Assembly: GCA_910575055.1 (NCBI GenBank) | Contig: CAJTDC010000010.1 | Location: 1-45,900, forward strand | Reading direction: 5' to 3' | From: Clostridia bacterium | Lineage (GTDB): Bacteria > Bacillota > Clostridia > Lachnospirales > Anaerotignaceae | Length of the DNA stretch: 45,900 nucleotides | Shown: positions 20,184 through 28,978 of the stretch, one piece after another | Position numbering within the stretch: the stretch's first letter is position 1 | How the letters are laid out: each line of letters starts with the position of its first letter | Program-made: the position numbers and the translations under genes | The notes under the pieces: model-generated | The model's input: the letters and a program-made list of their open reading frames with translations, nothing else | The model's database searches: none | What the model was told of the DNA's origin: nothing

Positions 20184-21359
20184 ATGGCTTTTCAATTTTT
20201 AACAGGAGAAGCAAATCTTGGAACAGTGAATCTTCCAAGTGGAAGCAACAGCAGAATTCCCATGAAATTTTCCATGGACACAGATGGTCGTTGGATTTAT
20301 TGCAATTATCCTGAACGTATTACATCAGACAGTATGTTTGGAGATAGCGATAAGGGGAATGTATGGTTGAATCAAAAAACCGTATCCGCAGGAGAAGCAC
20401 AGATATTTTATTCCCATTACAACCAGTATAAAAGTAATATTCACTATGGGATTCAAATTTTTAATCCTAACAAAACTTCTGTTACAATTACACCTTTAAA
20501 TTGTGGACATGGACAGGGCAATGGTAGTGATAGTGGACGAATCAATGTAAATGCTGCCTCATGGACAAGATTTTTTAATGGAGCAAGTGATTGTGGCACA
20601 ACAACAGCTAAAACAGTAGCATCCAATGGTTCGTTTTGGATTTTAGATAAAGTAATTCCTCAAGGATATGGTTTTAGTGGCAATTTAAGATTTCGTACTT
20701 CTGGCACTGTGATTGTAACAGTATATGCTTTTTTAGACCGCTATAAAATATCTGGTGCTGGTTCTCAATACCAATATGATGAAGCATCTGTACAATATTC
20801 TGGATATGGAGCAGGTTATTTCCTGACTGCTGCAGAAATAACCATTAAAGCAAGTGATGTTTTGAATAATGGAGGAAAGTTTTTTCAAACTTGTTATTCA
20901 GAATATCCAAAACCTGTAAAAGGTGAAGAAAATCCAATGGAAGTAAATGGTAAAGCACAAAGTGATATGGTTCCTATCCATATTGCTGGTACAAGTGAAA
21001 TTGCAGGTCCTGATGAACCTCGTCCAAGACATAATGTAGGAAACTGGTGTGTACAATATTATATTCCTGTAAGATTTGAAAATGACACCAACAGAGATGT
21101 TGTATTTAAAGGATACATACAGCCAGGAGAAGATAATAAAAATGAAAATTTCTATATTTTATCTTCTGGTTCCAACAACACAGTTTACCAAAGAATTAGT
21201 AGCATTAATGAAGAAAAGTATAAGGACAAAAGAACATGGCATTGGACAAATCATACTGTTCCAGCTCATACTACTTCAGCTGTTCAGATATGTCAATTTA
21301 TATTAGGAACAAATAGTTCCAAGAATGTAAATCATATTTGGAAAGTAGAAAACAAATAA
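20184..21359 (+). CDS. Leaderless cargo protein 1 (unknown family, paralogue of genes at 22829 and 29909)
   Basis: This 391-aa protein is rich in G, N, S, T and aromatic residues and beta-strand-like patterns. It has no signal peptide and no membrane segment. Motifs shared with its paralogues are QIFYSHYNQ, NPN.TSVTITP, FSGNLRF, TVYAFLDR, PIHIAGT, NVGNWC.QYYIP.R.END, SSGSN and a C-terminal GTNSS..VNHIW. I know no named family for it. A protein with this composition usually works outside the cell. With no leader, a holin-like gene upstream and a TcdR-type double promoter, export by a TcdE/UviB-like route is inferred. ATG 20184 was chosen because GAAAGG then has 9-nt spacing and the N-terminus MAFQF matches MALNI and MAFTI. 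Confidence 0.75.
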   Translation: MAFQFLTGEANLGTVNLPSGSNSRIPMKFSMDTDGRWIYCNYPERITSDSMFGDSDKGNVWLNQKTVSAGEAQIFYSHYNQYKSNIHYGIQIFNPNKTSVTITPLNCGHGQGNGSDSGRINVNAASWTRFFNGASDCGTTTAKTVASNGSFWILDKVIPQGYGFSGNLRFRTSGTVIVTVYAFLDRYKISGAGSQYQYDEASVQYSGYGAGYFLTAAEITIKASDVLNNGGKFFQTCYSEYPKPVKGEENPMEVNGKAQSDMVPIHIAGTSEIAGPDEPRPRHNVGNWCVQYYIPVRFENDTNRDVVFKGYIQPGEDNKNENFYILSSGSNNTVYQRISSINEEKYKDKRTWHWTNHTVPAHTTSAVQICQFILGTNSSKNVNHIWKVENK

Positions 21360-21364
21360 CAAAC

Positions 21365-21399
21365 AAGCCTCTTATGCTATAAAATAGCATAAGAGGCTT
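21365..21399. terminator. Bidirectional terminator between convergent genes
   Basis: AAGCCTCTTATGCTA pairs with TAGCATAAGAGGCTT across a 5-nt loop. It separates cargo gene 1 from the convergent stalk gene. Confidence 0.88.
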
Positions 21400-21411
21400 A
21401 CTATTTAATGA

Positions 21412-22494
21412 TTAAGGAGTTACTACTTTATCAATCAATTTTGTATCTTTTCCGTCAAACCAAATATCTAAATAAGTATAACTAAATGGCATACCAATAA
21501 ATTCTGCAATATCCTTTTCTTCCATATAGATTTCTCCTCCGGAAACAAAAACAGAAAAATTTTTTTCTGGACAATTACTTGATTTTAAAGTAACACTTCC
21601 TAACATACGATATTGTGGATGAGTAGAAATAGTGTATGCATCTTCATAAGTATGTAAAGATTGTTTTGCTCCTTTTTCCAAAACAAGCATATTTTCTTTT
21701 TGTTCCTTTATGGTAATGTCTGCCATTTCTAAAAGAGATTTTAAATTCATATATTTATTATCTCCATATTGGTCATCGTGGTTAAAATAAAATATATTAT
21801 TTCTTTCAAAATCAGAAAAATTAGAAGAATGAGAACCTGTATTACGTGACTCATAAGCCTCTTTGCTATTAGTATAGTTTGTCACATAAGGACCTGCAAA
21901 CATAATGGAATTCAGCAAAAATGTTCCAAAATCTGTTTGCACTTCTTTTCCGCCCATGATTGCCTCTATCTCTACAATTCTTTCTTCTGGGTGCCAGACA
22001 AAGTGAAAACCATATCTGGAATAACCACTTCTTCCAAAAGTTCCATAATGTTCTTCGTCAGGGTCAAATTCAGAAATTGCAGATACTTCTATCACTGTTC
22101 TGCCACCAATATTATAAATATGCTCTTTTTCAATAGACTCATCATTGATAGATACTTTTATATCTGTTTCATAAATGTTTCCAATCATTTTTCCTGGGGA
22201 ACTTTTTTTAGGTGGTATATATTCGGGAACAGCTTCAGGCATACGATTTGAATATACAGTTAAGTATCTTCCTTCCTCATTCCATTCCACTTGAAACCCA
22301 TACCTTTCTAAATCCTCTACTACAATTACCGTTTCCCCGCCGATATTATACGATGGTATTTTCATACCATTGAGATAAGTAACAATATCTGTTGCATAGA
22401 TATTTCCAATTACATCACCAACAGCAGCATAGGCAACCGTTCCTTCTGACAGAAAACAAAACAATAAAATCATACAACCTATCAATTTTTTCAT
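21412..22494 (-). CDS. Secreted stalk-domain protein 1 (copper amine oxidase N-terminal-like)
   Basis: The 360-aa protein has a signal peptide (residues 1-23, LLFCFLSEGTVAYA). Two stalk-type modules follow: TDIVTYLNGMKIPSYNIGGETVIVVEDLERYGF (about 35-67), and a second beginning TDIKVSIND with NIGGRTVIEV (about 110-150). These resemble the copper amine oxidase N-terminal (PF07833) domain, a wall or ligand-binding module without oxidase activity. The C-terminal ~170 residues differ from the other stalk proteins in this window. The start has GAGGAGG 10 nt upstream. It faces cargo gene 1 tail to tail; a functional pairing is inferred from repetition of this arrangement. Confidence 0.75.
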   Translation of the reverse strand: MKKLIGCMILLFCFLSEGTVAYAAVGDVIGNIYATDIVTYLNGMKIPSYNIGGETVIVVEDLERYGFQVEWNEEGRYLTVYSNRMPEAVPEYIPPKKSSPGKMIGNIYETDIKVSINDESIEKEHIYNIGGRTVIEVSAISEFDPDEEHYGTFGRSGYSRYGFHFVWHPEERIVEIEAIMGGKEVQTDFGTFLLNSIMFAGPYVTNYTNSKEAYESRNTGSHSSNFSDFERNNIFYFNHDDQYGDNKYMNLKSLLEMADITIKEQKENMLVLEKGAKQSLHTYEDAYTISTHPQYRMLGSVTLKSSNCPEKNFSVFVSGGEIYMEEKDIAEFIGMPFSYTYLDIWFDGKDTKLIDKVVTP

Positions 22495-22536
22495 AAAACA
22501 TTCCTCCTCTATAGATTATAAACTTTTTATATAGAA

Positions 22537-22567
22537 ATAAACAATAAAAAAGCTGAAAATACTACAA
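22537..22567 (-). promoter_or_regulatory. Second-class promoter motif, stalk gene 1
   Basis: On the - strand this reads TTGTAGTA, 17 nt, GTTTAT, or equivalently TTGTAG, 17 nt, TTGTTT. It is one of six copies in the window with identical spacing, located 42-75 nt upstream of the start codon. Confidence 0.6.
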
Positions 22568-22613
22568 GATTTTTTGTTTTTTTCAAAAAACATTATCAAA
22601 AATGAAATTTGAG

Positions 22614-22641
22614 TTTACAAATTTATTCTTTTTTCTTCTTT
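22614..22641 (+). promoter_or_regulatory. Distal TcdR/UviA-type promoter, cargo gene 2
   Basis: TTTACA (22614-22619), 16 nt, TTCTTT (22636-22641). The palindrome downstream is damaged here (AACCGGGTA instead of AACCGGTTA). Confidence 0.6.
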
Positions 22642-22740
22642 CTAGTATATAACCGGGTACAGAATAGAGAAATTATTTTGATACTTAAATTTCCCTTTTT
22701 AATTTTTATATAAAAATTTTTAAAAAATTTAAAATTTAGG

Positions 22741-22786
22741 TTTACAAAATCAATTTCTATTTCTCTTTATATAGCGTAACCGGTTA
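22741..22786 (+). promoter_or_regulatory. Proximal TcdR/UviA-type promoter with palindrome, cargo gene 2
   Basis: TTTACA (22741-22746), 16 nt, CTCTTT (22763-22768), followed by the TAACCGGTTA palindrome (22777-22786). The promoter region is nearly identical to that of cargo gene 1 although the coding sequences have diverged strongly. Confidence 0.7.
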
Positions 22787-22828
22787 TAAAAAGAAAATTG
22801 AAAACAAAAAAAGAAAGAAGGAATATTT

Positions 22829-24007
22829 ATGGCACTAAATATTTTACCAGGTACTCAAGGAGATGGCACCAATGAAAGGAGACAAAATAGTTTAAACTAT
22901 CCTTTACCAAAAACAGCTATCCCAATAAAATTATCAATTAATACAGATTCTTCATGGGTTTATTGTAACTTCCCTGAGAATATTACAGATAACACAATGC
23001 TTGCAGATAAGTCTAATGTAAGCCTTAATCGTCAAGTGGTAAAGGCTGGAAATGTACAAATTTTTTATTCTCATTATAACCAATTAAGTGCAAACTTACA
23101 TTATGGAATCCGTATCTATAACCCTAATAGTACTAGTGTTACAATTACACCAACAAACTATGGTCATTCTGATTCTGAACCAGGCTGGAGCAATGCTAGT
23201 GGTTGCTCATGGGAAAATTTCTTTAAAGGTCCTAATGGTTGCCTTATTACTTCTAAAACAGAATTGAAGCCTAATGAAAGTTTATGGATAATGGATAAAA
23301 GTATTAAATTAGGTGTATTTAGTGGTAATTTAAGATTTAGCACTACAAAATCTGTTGCAGTATCTGTATATGCTTATTTTGACCGTTCTAAGGTAGGAAA
23401 TGCTACAACTATATTCTCTTATGATAATGCCTTTTCAGAAGTGAAAAATGAAGAAGAAAGAAAAAAAATGAAAATGGTATATTCTGGATTAGGAGAAGGG
23501 TTCTTTTTTACAGCAAAACAAATTACATTAAAAGCAAGTGAATTATTAGAGAAAGGTGGAATATATTTTTCAACACATTGTAGAAATTATACTCCTTCTT
23601 ATCTCATGGAAGTAAACAAGGTAGAAAAAAGTGAACTAATACCAATCCATATTGCTGGTACTGATAAAATTGCAGCAGTAGGAAAAGCTTCTCCACTTCA
23701 TAATGTAGGAAATTGGTGTGCTCAATATTACATACCAATTCGTTTAGAAAATGACTTAAATTATCCAATTACTTTTAGTGGATATGTACAGACAGGTGTT
23801 AAAAAAGATAACGAGATTGCTTCTATATTTATTATTTCTTCAGGAAGCAATACAAAATATGGGAAAGTCAGCAGTCAAAAATTTAATTCATGGAATTGGC
23901 TCAATTGTACAATTCCAGCGAATGACTCTATTGATGATGCATATCAATTTATATTTGGAACAAACAGTACAACTCCTGTAAATCATATTTTTACAGTAAA
24001 AGCATAA
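22829..24007 (+). CDS. Leaderless cargo protein 2 (unknown family)
   Basis: This 392-aa protein starts MALNILPG and has no signal peptide or membrane helix. It shares with cargo protein 1 the motifs QIFYSHYNQ, LHYGIRIYNPN, VYSGLGEGFFFTA, PIHIAGT, HNVGNWCAQYYIPIRLEND and the end FIFGTNSTTPVNHIF. Loops in between are quite different. No catalytic motif is evident; a beta-sandwich fold that binds or lyses is only a guess. It is intact, has GAAGGA 8 nt before the ATG, and is followed by a terminator shared with a convergent stalk gene. It forms unit 2 of a tandem array of about 2.65 kb. Confidence 0.75.
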   Translation: MALNILPGTQGDGTNERRQNSLNYPLPKTAIPIKLSINTDSSWVYCNFPENITDNTMLADKSNVSLNRQVVKAGNVQIFYSHYNQLSANLHYGIRIYNPNSTSVTITPTNYGHSDSEPGWSNASGCSWENFFKGPNGCLITSKTELKPNESLWIMDKSIKLGVFSGNLRFSTTKSVAVSVYAYFDRSKVGNATTIFSYDNAFSEVKNEEERKKMKMVYSGLGEGFFFTAKQITLKASELLEKGGIYFSTHCRNYTPSYLMEVNKVEKSELIPIHIAGTDKIAAVGKASPLHNVGNWCAQYYIPIRLENDLNYPITFSGYVQTGVKKDNEIASIFIISSGSNTKYGKVSSQKFNSWNWLNCTIPANDSIDDAYQFIFGTNSTTPVNHIFTVKA

Positions 24008-24025
24008 CAAGTTTGTTTTATATAT

Positions 24026-24060
24026 GTTTAAAAGAGGAGTAATATGCTCCTCTTTTAAAC
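24026..24060. terminator. Bidirectional terminator between convergent genes
   Basis: GTTTAAAAGAGGAG pairs perfectly with CTCCTCTTTTAAAC across a 7-nt loop. Confidence 0.9.
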
Positions 24061-24067
24061 TAATAAA

Positions 24068-25168
24068 TTATTTACATTCTAATTTTATCATTTGTATCTC
24101 ATCAAAATTACTGATTTTTTCATCAAAATAAAATGTATAAATGATATGGTTTCCTCCTGGATTTTTTATGCCAGAATAAATATTTAATTTTTTGCCATTG
24201 ATATATAATTTTATATGTTCATTTATGAAATCTATATTTTCTTTTTGATATTCATCATTATAATCATCGTATCTGTAAACTGTTATATCATCAAAATTTA
24301 CAAATTGATATTTCAATTTTCGAGGAGGAATATTTTCATTATAAAAGGAATAAATTTCTAATTTTAATCCTCCTAATGCTTCATTCTTATGGTACTCTAA
24401 ATTAATATTATAATCTAAATATTTTATATTTTTACGAATAACGTCAAAATTTCCTTCATTATTTTTAGTAAATTGTATTGAAAAATCATTAATAATATTA
24501 TCCTCATTAGTATAATTACCATCATTACCATTTACAAGACAAACTGACCAATCAGGTAAATATTCAAAATAAATTTTCTTTTCTTCTGGATGCCATATTA
24601 TATTAGTATTATTTTCATAATTAATAATATCGGTGTCTGTTTTTTTTAAGGAATCCATAAATATCATGGTTTTTCCTCCTATACTATAACAAGGTATTTC
24701 ATTTGAATAATAATATATTCTTGTAGAAAGATTTGTTTGATACAAATAAAAAGCAACAGAACCTGGTTCTTTTTTATTTTGTTCTGGACAATAATTTGCT
24801 GTAATTTCTTTTCCGTAATCAATAAAATATTGTTCTGCATATTTCTGTTTTTCTGAAGAAATATTATTTTTTTCTATATTTTCTAATGCGTTTAAAGAAA
24901 TATTTTTTCTATGGTATGTAATCTCCAATATTGGCTTTTTTCCCTGCCATGTTGATTCAAAACTATATTCTATATGAAAACCATAATCTTCTAAATCTTC
25001 TGCTATAATTGCAATCTTTCCATCTACTTCATAGCATGGTATTGGTACACCATTAATATATGCAGTAATATCTGTATAAAGTGCTTTTTTAGTATTATCT
25101 GCATAAACAAAATTTCCTGTTAATATGAAACAAAACAATAAAATAATATAACTTACTAATTTTCTCAT
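24068..25168 (-). CDS. Secreted stalk-domain protein 2
   Basis: The ~366-aa protein has a signal peptide (LVSYIILLFCFILTGNFVYA). A stalk module follows (TDITAYINGVPIPCYEVDGKIAIIAEDLEDYGF), a second partial module (NEIPCYSIGGKTMIF, about 160-180) and a C-terminal domain shared with the stalk genes at 25636, 27969 and 31217. That domain has NEHIKLYINGKKLNI, and ends FYFDEKISNFDEIQMIKLECK. The start was moved to the second ATG (25168), which has proper spacing from AAGGAG. It is probably exported and wall-associated; its ligand is unknown. Confidence 0.72.
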   Translation of the reverse strand: MRKLVSYIILLFCFILTGNFVYADNTKKALYTDITAYINGVPIPCYEVDGKIAIIAEDLEDYGFHIEYSFESTWQGKKPILEITYHRKNISLNALENIEKNNISSEKQKYAEQYFIDYGKEITANYCPEQNKKEPGSVAFYLYQTNLSTRIYYYSNEIPCYSIGGKTMIFMDSLKKTDTDIINYENNTNIIWHPEEKKIYFEYLPDWSVCLVNGNDGNYTNEDNIINDFSIQFTKNNEGNFDVIRKNIKYLDYNINLEYHKNEALGGLKLEIYSFYNENIPPRKLKYQFVNFDDITVYRYDDYNDEYQKENIDFINEHIKLYINGKKLNIYSGIKNPGGNHIIYTFYFDEKISNFDEIQMIKLECK

Positions 25169-25216
25169 ATTCATTTCTCCTTCCTCTTCAATTTATTATA
25201 AATTCTTTATATAGAA

Positions 25217-25247
25217 ATAAACAATAAAAAAGCAGAAAATACTACAA
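25217..25247 (-). promoter_or_regulatory. Second-class promoter motif, stalk gene 2
   Basis: On the - strand this reads TTGTAGTA (25247-25240), 17 nt, GTTTAT (25222-25217). The flanks are almost identical to those of stalk genes 1 and 3. Confidence 0.6.
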
Positions 25248-25294
25248 TATTTTTTGTCTTTTTCAAAAAATATTTAAAAAAATAAATTTAAGAT

Positions 25295-25582
25295 TACATA
25301 CCAATTCGTTTAGAAAATGACTTAAATTATCCCGTTATTTTTAATGGCTACATGAGAACAGATGTTGTAAAAACAAAAGAAAACGAAATAGGTTCTACTT
25401 TTATTATTTCTTCTGGAGGAAATACAACATATGGAAAAGCAAGCAATTTTAAATTTGATTCATGGAATTGGTTAAACTGCAAGGTTCCAGCAAAAGACTC
25501 CATTGATGATGTCTATCAATTTATATTTGGAACAAACAGTACAATTCCTGTAAATCACATTTTTACAGCAAAAAAAGCATAA
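25295..25582 (+). pseudogene. Truncated third copy of the leaderless cargo gene
   Basis: Only the last ~95 codons remain, starting YIPIRLENDLNYPV and ending IFGTNSTIPVNHIFTAKKA. They are close to cargo protein 2. The promoter region and about the first 290 codons are gone. The join falls at TTACA, a string present both in the promoter box (TTTACA) and in the gene (ATTACATACC), so deletion through a short direct repeat is likely. No ribosome site precedes the fragment. Confidence 0.85.
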
Positions 25583-25600
25583 TAAATAATACTCTTTGAT

Positions 25601-25628
25601 GAAAGGGGGAGCATATGCTTCCCTTTCC
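25601..25628. terminator. Hairpin between convergent gene remnant and stalk gene 3
   Basis: GAAAGGG and CCCTTTC arms continue into GAGCATATGCT, giving a nearly perfect stem with one G/T mismatch position. Confidence 0.7.
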
Positions 25629-25635
25629 AATATCA

Positions 25636-26661
25636 TTATTTATATTCTAACTTCAGTGTTTGTATCTCATCAAAATCTTTTACTTTTTCATCAAAATAAA
25701 AATGATAATCTGTATGATTGTTTCCAATTGATTTCACTACAGAACAAATATTTAATTTTTTACCATTAATAAATACTTTGATATGTTCATTAGCAAAATC
25801 AGCATTTTTTCTATAATAGAAGCCATCAGAACTATTTGTTATCATATCAGCATAGCTTGGAAATTGATATTTTACTTTGCATGGAGCTTCAAAATCATTA
25901 GGATAAATTCCTAATACTAATCCTGATGTTTTAAAATAACCAATATTGATTTCCTCCTGTAAATATTCTATATTTTTACTTGAAATATCAAAGCCACCAT
26001 ATTGGTTTCTATTTAATTCTATAGAAAAATCAGAAATTGTTATATCTTCATTGATGTATCCATCATTTACTAAATTGATCATCCAATCAGGTATATACTT
26101 AAAATATATTTTTCTCTTATCAGAACACCATATGATATTACCATATACATCAAGACTATCTATTAAAATAATTGTTTTTCCTCCTATATTATAGGAAGGT
26201 ACTTCTTTATCATTTATTCTTGTGCTAATGTCTGTTTGGTAGATATTTGATACAAATAAACCAGCAGGATTTGTATTTTGTTCTATACTTAAATTTTTTC
26301 CAATAAAATTATTTTCTGGCTTTGAAATATAAGTTAAAATATGGCTTTTTTCATCATAATGAAAATATGGACTTTCTTTATGGAATATTTCATTTGCTAT
26401 AATTTGTTTGGTACAGTTGTAAGTGATGTCTAAACGATTATCTTTACCACTATAGATTACATCAAAACCATAATTTTTTAAATCTTCTGCTATAATTCCT
26501 ACTTTTCCGCTAATGTCATAACAAGGTATTGCCAGCCCATCAATGTATGCTATGATGTCTGTTGTTAAAACTTTTCCAATAACCTTTTCATTAGCATATA
26601 CAATATTTTCTCCTAATATAAAACAAAACAATAAAATGATACAGCTTACTAATTTTTTCAT
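25636..26661 (-). CDS. Secreted stalk-domain protein 3
   Basis: The ~341-aa protein begins MKKLVSCIILLFCFILGENIVYANE (signal peptide). A stalk module follows (TDIIAYIDGLAIPCYDISGKVGIIAEDLKNYGF), then a second module (TDISTRINDKEVPSYNIGGKTIILIDSL) and the shared C-terminal domain ending DEKVKDFDEIQTLKLEYK. It faces the truncated cargo copy. ATG 26661 was chosen because GAAGGAGG lies 8 nt upstream; an earlier in-frame ATG overlaps that ribosome site. Confidence 0.72.
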   Translation of the reverse strand: MKKLVSCIILLFCFILGENIVYANEKVIGKVLTTDIIAYIDGLAIPCYDISGKVGIIAEDLKNYGFDVIYSGKDNRLDITYNCTKQIIANEIFHKESPYFHYDEKSHILTYISKPENNFIGKNLSIEQNTNPAGLFVSNIYQTDISTRINDKEVPSYNIGGKTIILIDSLDVYGNIIWCSDKRKIYFKYIPDWMINLVNDGYINEDITISDFSIELNRNQYGGFDISSKNIEYLQEEINIGYFKTSGLVLGIYPNDFEAPCKVKYQFPSYADMITNSSDGFYYRKNADFANEHIKVFINGKKLNICSVVKSIGNNHTDYHFYFDEKVKDFDEIQTLKLEYK

Positions 26662-26703
26662 ACAACATTCCTCCTTCATAGATTATAAACTTTTTATATA
26701 GAA

Positions 26704-26734
26704 ATAAACAATAAAAAAGCTGAAAATACTACAA
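26704..26734 (-). promoter_or_regulatory. Second-class promoter motif, stalk gene 3
   Basis: On the - strand this reads TTGTAGTA (26734-26727), 17 nt, GTTTAT (26709-26704). It lies back to back with the + strand copy at 26780. Confidence 0.6.
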
Positions 26735-26779
26735 GATTTTTGATTGTCTTTAAAAGAATACAAAAAACATTAAAAAAAG

Positions 26780-26810
26780 TTGTAGTAAAATCTTTTATTT
26801 TGTTGTTTAT
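26780..26810 (+). promoter_or_regulatory. Second-class promoter motif, propeller-like gene
   Basis: TTGTAGTA (26780-26787), 17 nt, GTTTAT (26805-26810). TATAAT at 26812 is too close to act as the -10 box of the same unit, so a non-housekeeping sigma is suggested. Confidence 0.55.
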
Positions 26811-26847
26811 TTATAATAGAGAAAAATAAAAAAGGGGAGAGTTCTTT

Positions 26848-27948
26848 ATGAAAAAGTTAAAAAAAATAATCTATCTACTGTTATTGTGTAGCATGATTTT
26901 TATACAGCCTATCTATGCAGCAGAACAAGAAAATCCATCTACAAACCAAAGCAATATGGAAAATGGAGGATATTTTGCAGAAAAAAATCACATTCTTTAT
27001 TATCTAAAACGTGTTGAAGCAGAGGAAAATCATAATGTGTTGCAACTTTATCAGTATGATTTGCAGACACAAACAGATTCTTTATTATGTGAAGATTCCT
27101 TTCAATATGACCCTTCTACATCAACTTATCATATGAGAGTTTGTGAGGATGGATACATCTATTTTAATGCGATAAAAGAGGAAGGCATAAAAGAAAATGT
27201 ATATAACAGTGCATACTATCGTGTTTCTGTCAATGGTGGAAAAAGCGAGTATGTTTGTAAATCTAAAGAAATTGCATTTCTTTCTGATACCTGGATATAT
27301 TGGTCAGAAAAAAACAGTTTTTATAATTTAGTGACAAAAGAAACAATACAAAATACAATAACAAATTCCTTTGATTCCATACTACTACAAGAACCAGAAA
27401 ACAGTTCCTGTGAATATCATGATGTGGTTTATTTGGATGCATATCATATTAATTTGAATGTTGTTCCAACAACTTATAAAAATGGTCAGCCTTTAGAAAA
27501 GGGAATTTATGCTTTCCCGTTACATGAGCAAAATGCTTTTCACAAAATAGAATTAGAAGAAGAAGCATACAACTTTCAAGTGTATAATAACAATTTGTAT
27601 TATCATACTGGAAATGCAATCAAACAGTATTCCTTACAAAATCATACAACAAAAACAGTTATAGAAATAGAAACAGAAAATGATGCAATATATTATTCTG
27701 CTATTTATAATGATACACTATATTATGGTTATAACACTAAAAAAAATGGTAAATATTATCCTAATTTATATCGTATTTCATTAAAAGGCGAACAAAATCA
27801 GCCTGTAATAGCAGTTCCTTATTTTTACAGTAGCCAAATTCATATTTTGGAAGATGTTGTTTGCTGTGCCTATGTAACAAGAGCCTATATTGGAAATTGG
27901 AGAATATTTGATATTCATACTGGAAAAAGACGTTTTATTACAACATAA
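26848..27948 (+). CDS. Secreted DUF5050-like (beta-propeller type) protein
   Basis: The 366-aa protein has a signal peptide (LLLLCSMIFIQPIYA). Repeats of the type (I/L)YY(L/N)..., YYRVSVNGGKSEYVC and LYYGYNTKKNGKYYPNLYRISLKGE follow. These W/Y-rich strands with a 'display then value' rhythm resemble DUF5050 propellers of Clostridia surface proteins. No enzymatic residues are recognisable. AAAGGGGAGAG precedes the ATG. It is first in a three-gene unit with a stalk protein 21 nt downstream. Confidence 0.6.
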   Translation: MKKLKKIIYLLLLCSMIFIQPIYAAEQENPSTNQSNMENGGYFAEKNHILYYLKRVEAEENHNVLQLYQYDLQTQTDSLLCEDSFQYDPSTSTYHMRVCEDGYIYFNAIKEEGIKENVYNSAYYRVSVNGGKSEYVCKSKEIAFLSDTWIYWSEKNSFYNLVTKETIQNTITNSFDSILLQEPENSSCEYHDVVYLDAYHINLNVVPTTYKNGQPLEKGIYAFPLHEQNAFHKIELEEEAYNFQVYNNNLYYHTGNAIKQYSLQNHTTKTVIEIETENDAIYYSAIYNDTLYYGYNTKKNGKYYPNLYRISLKGEQNQPVIAVPYFYSSQIHILEDVVCCAYVTRAYIGNWRIFDIHTGKRRFITT

Positions 27949-27968
27949 AAAACAGGAGGAAAATAATT

Positions 27969-28964
27969 ATGAAAAGATTTTTAAAGTTTGTAGTATTCTT
28001 TTACTGTATGATATGGATGGGAAATACAGTTTATGCAGAAACAAAAAAAGTTATTTATTCTGATATTACTGCTTATATTAATGGTTTGCCGATACCTTCT
28101 TATAATTTAGATGATAGAACAGTAGTGATTGCGAAAGAATTAGAGAACTATGGTTTTGATTTGAATTATGTTGATGAGGAACGCTGTTTATATATAGAGT
28201 ACAATCCAGAGAAAGAAGTAACTGCAAACTATGACCCCAAAAAAGAAAATAAAAAAATTGGTTCGGTAGCTTTCACCGCTCAAGCTACTGATATTTATAT
28301 AAGAGTAAATGATTTTAATATTACTTATGATACTTCTTACAGTATAGACGGACAAATATTGGTTCCTATAGATGGATTAGAACATTGTCATTCTGGTTAC
28401 ATATCATGGAATTGGGAAAAAAGAACCCTTTCTTTTGACTATATGCATTATTGGAAAATTATACCAAAAATCGACTATGAAAAAGAGAAAAATAAAGCTA
28501 TTTCCAGTTTTGCAATAGAATTTACAAAAACAGAACAAAAAGAGACCAATGAATTTGGAAAAGAACAGCCTAAATTCCAAGTAAATGGAAAAAATGAACA
28601 GTATCTTTCTTTTTTTAGAATCATTTGGTGCGAAAAAACACCAGTAAGAGATTTCAAAAAAAATTGGTTTGAAAATGGTAAAATTACCATTGATTTTTGT
28701 ATTCGTGAGGATACTATTTTGAAAGCAGAACAGTTAATACAGTTATTAAATTCTATTTTGACAATCAATTCTGAAGGGAATGTGGTGTCAGAAAACATTG
28801 CCGCTGCTAATAAACATATCAAAGTATCTATCAATGGAGAAAGTATACCTGTTTCGGCAATAGAACTAAGACCAGATTTTGACGGTTACACGTATTACAT
28901 AGAATTGGACAAAGAAATAAAAAATTTAGAAGAAATCCAAAGCATTACCATAGAATGTAAATAG
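27969..28964 (+). CDS. Secreted stalk-domain protein 4
   Basis: The 331-aa protein has a signal peptide (FVVFFYCMIWMGNTVYA). A stalk module follows (SDITAYINGLPIPSYNLDDRTVVIAKELENYGF), then a poorly conserved second one and the shared C-terminal domain (NKHIKVSINGESIPV; end EEIQSITIECK). Unlike stalk proteins 1-3 it is on the + strand and in an operon with the propeller-like gene. It has ACAGGAGG 9-10 nt before the ATG. Confidence 0.7.
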   Translation: MKRFLKFVVFFYCMIWMGNTVYAETKKVIYSDITAYINGLPIPSYNLDDRTVVIAKELENYGFDLNYVDEERCLYIEYNPEKEVTANYDPKKENKKIGSVAFTAQATDIYIRVNDFNITYDTSYSIDGQILVPIDGLEHCHSGYISWNWEKRTLSFDYMHYWKIIPKIDYEKEKNKAISSFAIEFTKTEQKETNEFGKEQPKFQVNGKNEQYLSFFRIIWCEKTPVRDFKKNWFENGKITIDFCIREDTILKAEQLIQLLNSILTINSEGNVVSENIAAANKHIKVSINGESIPVSAIELRPDFDGYTYYIELDKEIKNLEEIQSITIECK

Positions 28965-28978
28965 AAAGGAAGAACTTT

